Shown here one piece after another: positions 61,266 to 64,000 of a stretch of 64,000 nucleotides of DNA. A model generated the notes under the pieces. It did no database searches and was not told the origin of the DNA. It worked only from the letters and a program-made list of their open reading frames with translations. Position 1 is the stretch's first letter; every line of letters starts with the position of its first letter. The stretch is from positions 6,324,001 to 6,388,000 of the forward strand of contig OZ245942.1 of assembly GCA_965230065.1 (NCBI GenBank), written 5' to 3'. Source of the DNA: G965230065 sp965230065. Its GTDB lineage: Bacteria; Bacteroidota; Bacteroidia; Cytophagales; Cyclobacteriaceae. The position numbers and the translations under genes are program-made.

Positions 61266-61310
61266 CAGGCTGATAGTTCCTAAAAAAGGAGATGTCAGCC
61301 TGATTTTTTT
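61266..61310 (+). terminator. Terminator after the small lipoprotein gene
   Basis: CAGGCTGA (61266-61273) pairs with TCAGCCTG (61295-61302), with an inner AGTTCCT/AGGAGAT partial stem, then a run of seven T. It separates the plus-strand island from the convergent anti-sigma gene. Confidence 0.85.
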
Positions 61311-61320
61311 GTCACTTTCC

Positions 61321-61998
61321 TCATTCCAATCGCCTAATTTCATCCGCCTTTTCTAAAGTATATCGTTGGCCGTCCACTTCCAGAAAGTACTGCTCAGTGG
61401 TTGGGCTGTAAAAAAACTGTAAATCTTTGTGGGAAAAGTTTCCGTACAAAGTCAATTTATCTCTCAACTGATAATGGTTGTCATAAGTATCTGTTGGAGG
61501 ATATATCTCAACCTGTAAGGAATCTTTTGCTCCGCCCCGTGCCAGGTTTCCCTCCGGGTCTACTTCCAAAACCTGTACATAGGCCAGTACGGGTTCATCA
61601 GGTGGTTGTAAGAAAATAAAAACCAGGATGCCAGAAGTAACCAAAAGGGCTACCGCCGCCGCAATCTGCCAATAGGCTTTTTTCATGGGCAGCATTTTCG
61701 CTTTCGTGCTGTCTTCTGAAGAGGATACCTCTTCGTGTATTTCCGCAAACCGGTTGCGCAGGGCTGCATACTCAGAACCAGCACTTTTTTCCTCTTCATG
61801 AATTTCGGCCAAATCTTTTTGTAATTCATCCATGCCCAGCGCATCCAATCCTTCCAGCACTTCTTTTTCCAGGGCTACCTGCTTTCGGAATGCTTCGTCT
61901 TCCTGCAAACGCTTTTCAAATGATTGAAGCATTTCGCCCGTTAACTCCCCCTTCAGGTAAAGCTCTATGATTTCAATTTTATTATCATCATTGATCAT
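61321..61998 (-). CDS. Membrane anti-sigma-like protein
   Basis: A 225-residue protein. The N-terminal cytoplasmic part (1-105) is helical (IIELYLKGELTGEMLQSFEKRL, then charged helices) and resembles anti-sigma factors with a zinc-less ASD-like fold; one membrane helix (about 110-130; IAAAVALLVTSGILVFIFL) is followed by an extracytoplasmic beta-rich domain. It overlaps the upstream sigma gene by 11 bp, the usual arrangement of an ECF/anti-sigma pair. The cue is unknown. Confidence 0.8.
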   Translation of the reverse strand: MINDDNKIEIIELYLKGELTGEMLQSFEKRLQEDEAFRKQVALEKEVLEGLDALGMDELQKDLAEIHEEEKSAGSEYAALRNRFAEIHEEVSSSEDSTKAKMLPMKKAYWQIAAAVALLVTSGILVFIFLQPPDEPVLAYVQVLEVDPEGNLARGGAKDSLQVEIYPPTDTYDNHYQLRDKLTLYGNFSHKDLQFFYSPTTEQYFLEVDGQRYTLEKADEIRRLE

Positions 61999-62575
61999 TT
62001 TCTTCGGGTTTTAAGGTTTCGTAAATGCTCATGAGTTTTTGCAGACAGGTGTGCCTTTTCTTCTTCGCATAACCTTCGGTGTATCCAAAAATTATAGCAA
62101 TATCCTTATGGGATAGCTTTTCAAAATAACCCAACTTGATGATTTTGTGGCAAGGCTCCCCCAGTTGCTCCAGGGCCTGGTACAATAGGTTTATTAGCGC
62201 ATCTTTGTTCTGTTCACCTTCATCATCTGGTGTGTCTGTAGGCAGGTTTTCTGTATCGGGAGGTAAAGAAAACATTGCCTTTCGCCTGCTAGTCTTCTGA
62301 AGCTGATACCACCAAAGCCGTTTACTGATTTCATTTAAAAAAGTAAAACAGGAAACACCTGCCCTTTTTTGATATTGCCCGCCTGCCAGTTTCTTATAAA
62401 AAATAAGCATGGCATCCTGCATGATATCTTTTGCATCTTCTTCGTCACCAGAGTTTTGCATCACAAATTTTTTGGTAAATAACCAGCCGTGAGCATAAAT
62501 GTATTTTTCGGCAGCCGGTTGGTGGCGTAGAAAAGCATCCAGCAATTCTTCTTCAGAACGATACGGGCTTTCCAT
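61988..62575 (-). CDS. ECF-type sigma factor paired with an anti-sigma
   Basis: A 195-residue sigma factor. Region 2 contains DEEDAKDIMQDAMLIFYKKL; region 4 contains ALEQLGEPCHKIIKLGYFEKLSHKDIAIIFGYTEGYAKKKRHTCLQ. I use ATG 62575 (MESPYRSEEELLDAF); the frame continues to 62704, but the added part has no family match. Its partner overlaps downstream. Promoter motif 3 lies in the gap upstream, pointing the other way. It may recognise the CGGGAAAA-N10-WATGCGTC motif. Confidence 0.88.
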   Translation of the reverse strand: MESPYRSEEELLDAFLRHQPAAEKYIYAHGWLFTKKFVMQNSGDEEDAKDIMQDAMLIFYKKLAGGQYQKRAGVSCFTFLNEISKRLWWYQLQKTSRRKAMFSLPPDTENLPTDTPDDEGEQNKDALINLLYQALEQLGEPCHKIIKLGYFEKLSHKDIAIIFGYTEGYAKKKRHTCLQKLMSIYETLKPEENDQ

Positions 62576-62934
62576 GAAAAGTAGTTTTAGTTTTCCTTTT
62601 GCCAAGATAATAATCTTGCAGGAAACTTGTTGATTTTTCATGGTGTTCTTGTTAAAACTGAATTTTCCAACCTGTTGGGTTACCCAACTTTTGGTATTCT
62701 TCATGCCCTTATCTCAACCCTTTTGTTTTCGGCTTTCCTAATTGTAGGTTTATAGCACAAAACCTGAATGGTTACCAGGCTCCAGGTGAAAACAAGGTGT
62801 GTTTTTTCTTTACAAAACCCTTCCCGCTTAGATTTCCATCGGGAAAAGCACCTATCCAATGCGTCTTTTACATAAACCAACAAAAATCATTTCCTTTATT
62901 TTCTCAAAAGTTTATATTGAGGTCACTTTAATTA
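62576..62934. other. Divergent intergenic region between sigma gene and 62935 gene
   Basis: A 359-bp gap with no gene. It holds ECF motif 3 on the plus strand (62840-62865). The frame at 62701-62883 on the minus strand overlaps that motif and has no coding signature. I see no matching ECF motif pointing to the sigma gene itself. Confidence 0.55.
62840..62865 (+). promoter_or_regulatory. ECF-type promoter motif 3
   Basis: CGGGAAAA (62840-62847), 10-bp spacer, AATGCGTC (62858-62865), 69 bp before the ATG at 62935. Same boxes and spacing as at 52695 and 57041. Confidence 0.65.
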
Positions 62935-63693
62935 ATGGATGAAAAGTTGATGGTGATCAAATTTATTTGCGTTTTTTTTCAGGTGTTTCTTACTCTTTTA
63001 CTGATCCGTATTCCTGTACAGGGCCAGGGTGTATCAGATAGCCTGCGCATCGTTGAACAAACCAAAAGGTTTGTTAAAGTTCAATACGACCTGAAAGCGA
63101 CAGAACCAAGGTTGCTTTTCAGGGTAACGCCTTACTATATTGATAGCACCGGACAAAAAGTTAGAATGCATGAAGTACAAGGAGACATTGGTGAAGATAT
63201 TCCTGCGGGAAGGAACAAAACCTTTGTTTGGGAAATTGCCAGGGAATTCTTCCAATACTCAGCTCCCATGCAAATAGTCATTATCAAAGATACCATTCCA
63301 CCCAAAGCTGACATCATCTTGCCTAAAGATAAATACCGGCGTACTGCCAAAATTACGCTGGAAAAAGAAGCGTTGCGTGGCATTCCCCGCTATCACATTA
63401 TTGATGAAAACCGCCAGGTAAGGTCACAGGGACACCTAAAAAATGAAGGGGATGAATGGCAGCTTACTTTACCCAACATTTTATCCCGCTCTGAAGCGTA
63501 CAGGGTGAGGATATGGAATGCAGATGGTATCCCATACTATACTTCACCATTTTATGTAAAAAGAAAAATACCCCTGAGTGTGCAAATTGCCGGGGCAGCA
63601 TTGGTAGTCAGCGGTGTATTATACCTGATACTAAAACCAAAAGAACCTGAAGTATTGCCAGAGCCATTCGGTTTGCCTGGTTCTGGAAACTAA
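62935..63693 (+). CDS. Exported protein with C-terminal membrane helix, unknown family
   Basis: A 252-residue protein. An N-terminal signal or anchor (IKFICVFFQVFLTLLLI), a beta-rich domain (40-210; VQYDLKATEPRLLFRVTPYY, GDIGEDIPAGRNKTFVWEI, then a second beta domain with ADIILPKDKYRRTAKI), and a final membrane helix (VQIAGAALVVSGVLYLIL) with a short cytoplasmic tail. I recognise no named family. It follows ECF motif 3 and is followed by another exported-protein gene after 26 bp, so the two are likely one transcript. Confidence 0.7.
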   Translation: MDEKLMVIKFICVFFQVFLTLLLIRIPVQGQGVSDSLRIVEQTKRFVKVQYDLKATEPRLLFRVTPYYIDSTGQKVRMHEVQGDIGEDIPAGRNKTFVWEIAREFFQYSAPMQIVIIKDTIPPKADIILPKDKYRRTAKITLEKEALRGIPRYHIIDENRQVRSQGHLKNEGDEWQLTLPNILSRSEAYRVRIWNADGIPYYTSPFYVKRKIPLSVQIAGAALVVSGVLYLILKPKEPEVLPEPFGLPGSGN

Positions 63694-63719
63694 AGCGAAG
63701 TACCATAAAGTTGAAACTT

Positions 63720-64000
63720 ATGCTAACAGTAAGAACTTGTCATTTATTATGTGGTATACTTTTACTAACCCATACTTACCTTCAAGCCCAAACAACAGCG
63801 TACAGCCCTGTTTTTGATGTGAATATTGCTGTGGATGAAGCGGCTCCGTTAATAGAAATAGAACACAGGGAAGCAATCAATCAAATAGTACTACGATTTA
63901 CTGATGTAAGCGGCATTGATACGGTTTGGATTGATGAGAAAGCCATACCGGGCAGTGCCGATACACTGCTTTCAATAGAACGGGAAGCTGTCTATAACAA
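63720..64000 (+). CDS. Exported protein, N-terminal fragment
   Basis: The first 93 codons are present; the gene leaves the window. The start MLTVRTCHLLCGILLLTHTYLQAQ is a signal peptide, followed by a beta-rich acidic region (VFDVNIAVDEAAPLIEIEH, VLRFTDVSGIDTVWIDEK). No family can be assigned from this fragment. It is probably co-transcribed with the gene at 62935. Confidence 0.65.
   Translation, partial: MLTVRTCHLLCGILLLTHTYLQAQTTAYSPVFDVNIAVDEAAPLIEIEHREAINQIVLRFTDVSGIDTVWIDEKAIPGSADTLLSIEREAVYN

Noticed and set aside
62701..62883. Minus-strand frame in the sigma/62935 gap
   Set aside because: It overlaps ECF motif 3 and has a Cys/basic-rich composition without a family match.

Overview
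The window is chromosomal DNA from a member of the Bacteroidota, most likely the order Cytophagales. The evidence is a type IX secretion (T9SS) C-terminal sorting domain on a SprB-repeat protein, a 7TM-DISM histidine kinase, a DUF2480 protein, many Cys-lipoproteins, TonB-type uptake, Bacteroidota promoters (TAnnTTTG at -7, TTG or TTTG near -33), and many short palindromic intergenic repeats. Species cannot be named from the sequence. No phage, transposase, rRNA or CRISPR array is visible.

Layout. 1-9.1 kb: the start of a Kbp/YgaU-like gene, tRNA-Leu(GAG), a truncated haemoglobin, an unusual three-domain AraC regulator, a VCBS/FG-GAP lipoprotein, a YfhO-family membrane protein, and a small AT-rich accessory patch (DUF4145 gene, REP-like palindrome, broken VapBC-type toxin-antitoxin pair, DHFR-like reductase). 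9.3-11.8 kb: CvfB-like S1 protein and a Wzx-type flippase. 11.8-18.95 kb: a cobalamin riboswitch driving a B12 uptake operon (BtuF, BtuC, BtuD, BtuB-like receptor, DUF5074 beta-propeller lipoprotein). 19-23.3 kb: serine hydrolase, tRNA-Gln(TTG), prs, rplY, pth. 23.3-39.3 kb: housekeeping and metabolic genes (DUF2267, DISM kinase, ROK kinase, acyltransferases, VOC/SDR pair, pyruvate dehydrogenase E2, HslV, TrpB2, enolase-superfamily enzyme, MsrA, Usp).

39.3-45.3 kb is a probable fructan/sugar locus: GH32 lipoprotein, EamA transporter and DeoR regulator on one strand; HAD phosphatase, SemiSWEET and ribokinase-family kinase on the other. A candidate operator overlaps the divergent promoter. 45.3-52.4 kb holds a PAS kinase, DUF2480, RarA, a sulfatase, an ECF sigma factor and an acyl-lipid desaturase.

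52.7-64 kb is the most unusual part: an island of secreted or surface proteins (small beta-barrel, a protein made of four tandem ~125-residue repeats, a VWA lipoprotein, small lipoproteins, a beta-helix protein, a T9SS cargo with SprB-type repeats) beside an ECF sigma/membrane anti-sigma pair. Three intergenic regions there carry the same motif, CGGGAAAA-N10-WATGCGTC, with identical spacing and the shape of an ECF promoter. I infer that an ECF sigma factor, plausibly the adjacent one, controls this envelope module.

A second theme is palindromic repeats entering coding sequence. In the B12 operon, two genes have palindromes inside their 5' coding ends ahead of the signal sequence, and a repeat supplies the last codons of btuF. 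Several starts were placed downstream of the longest open frame because the extra N-terminus is only translated repeat.
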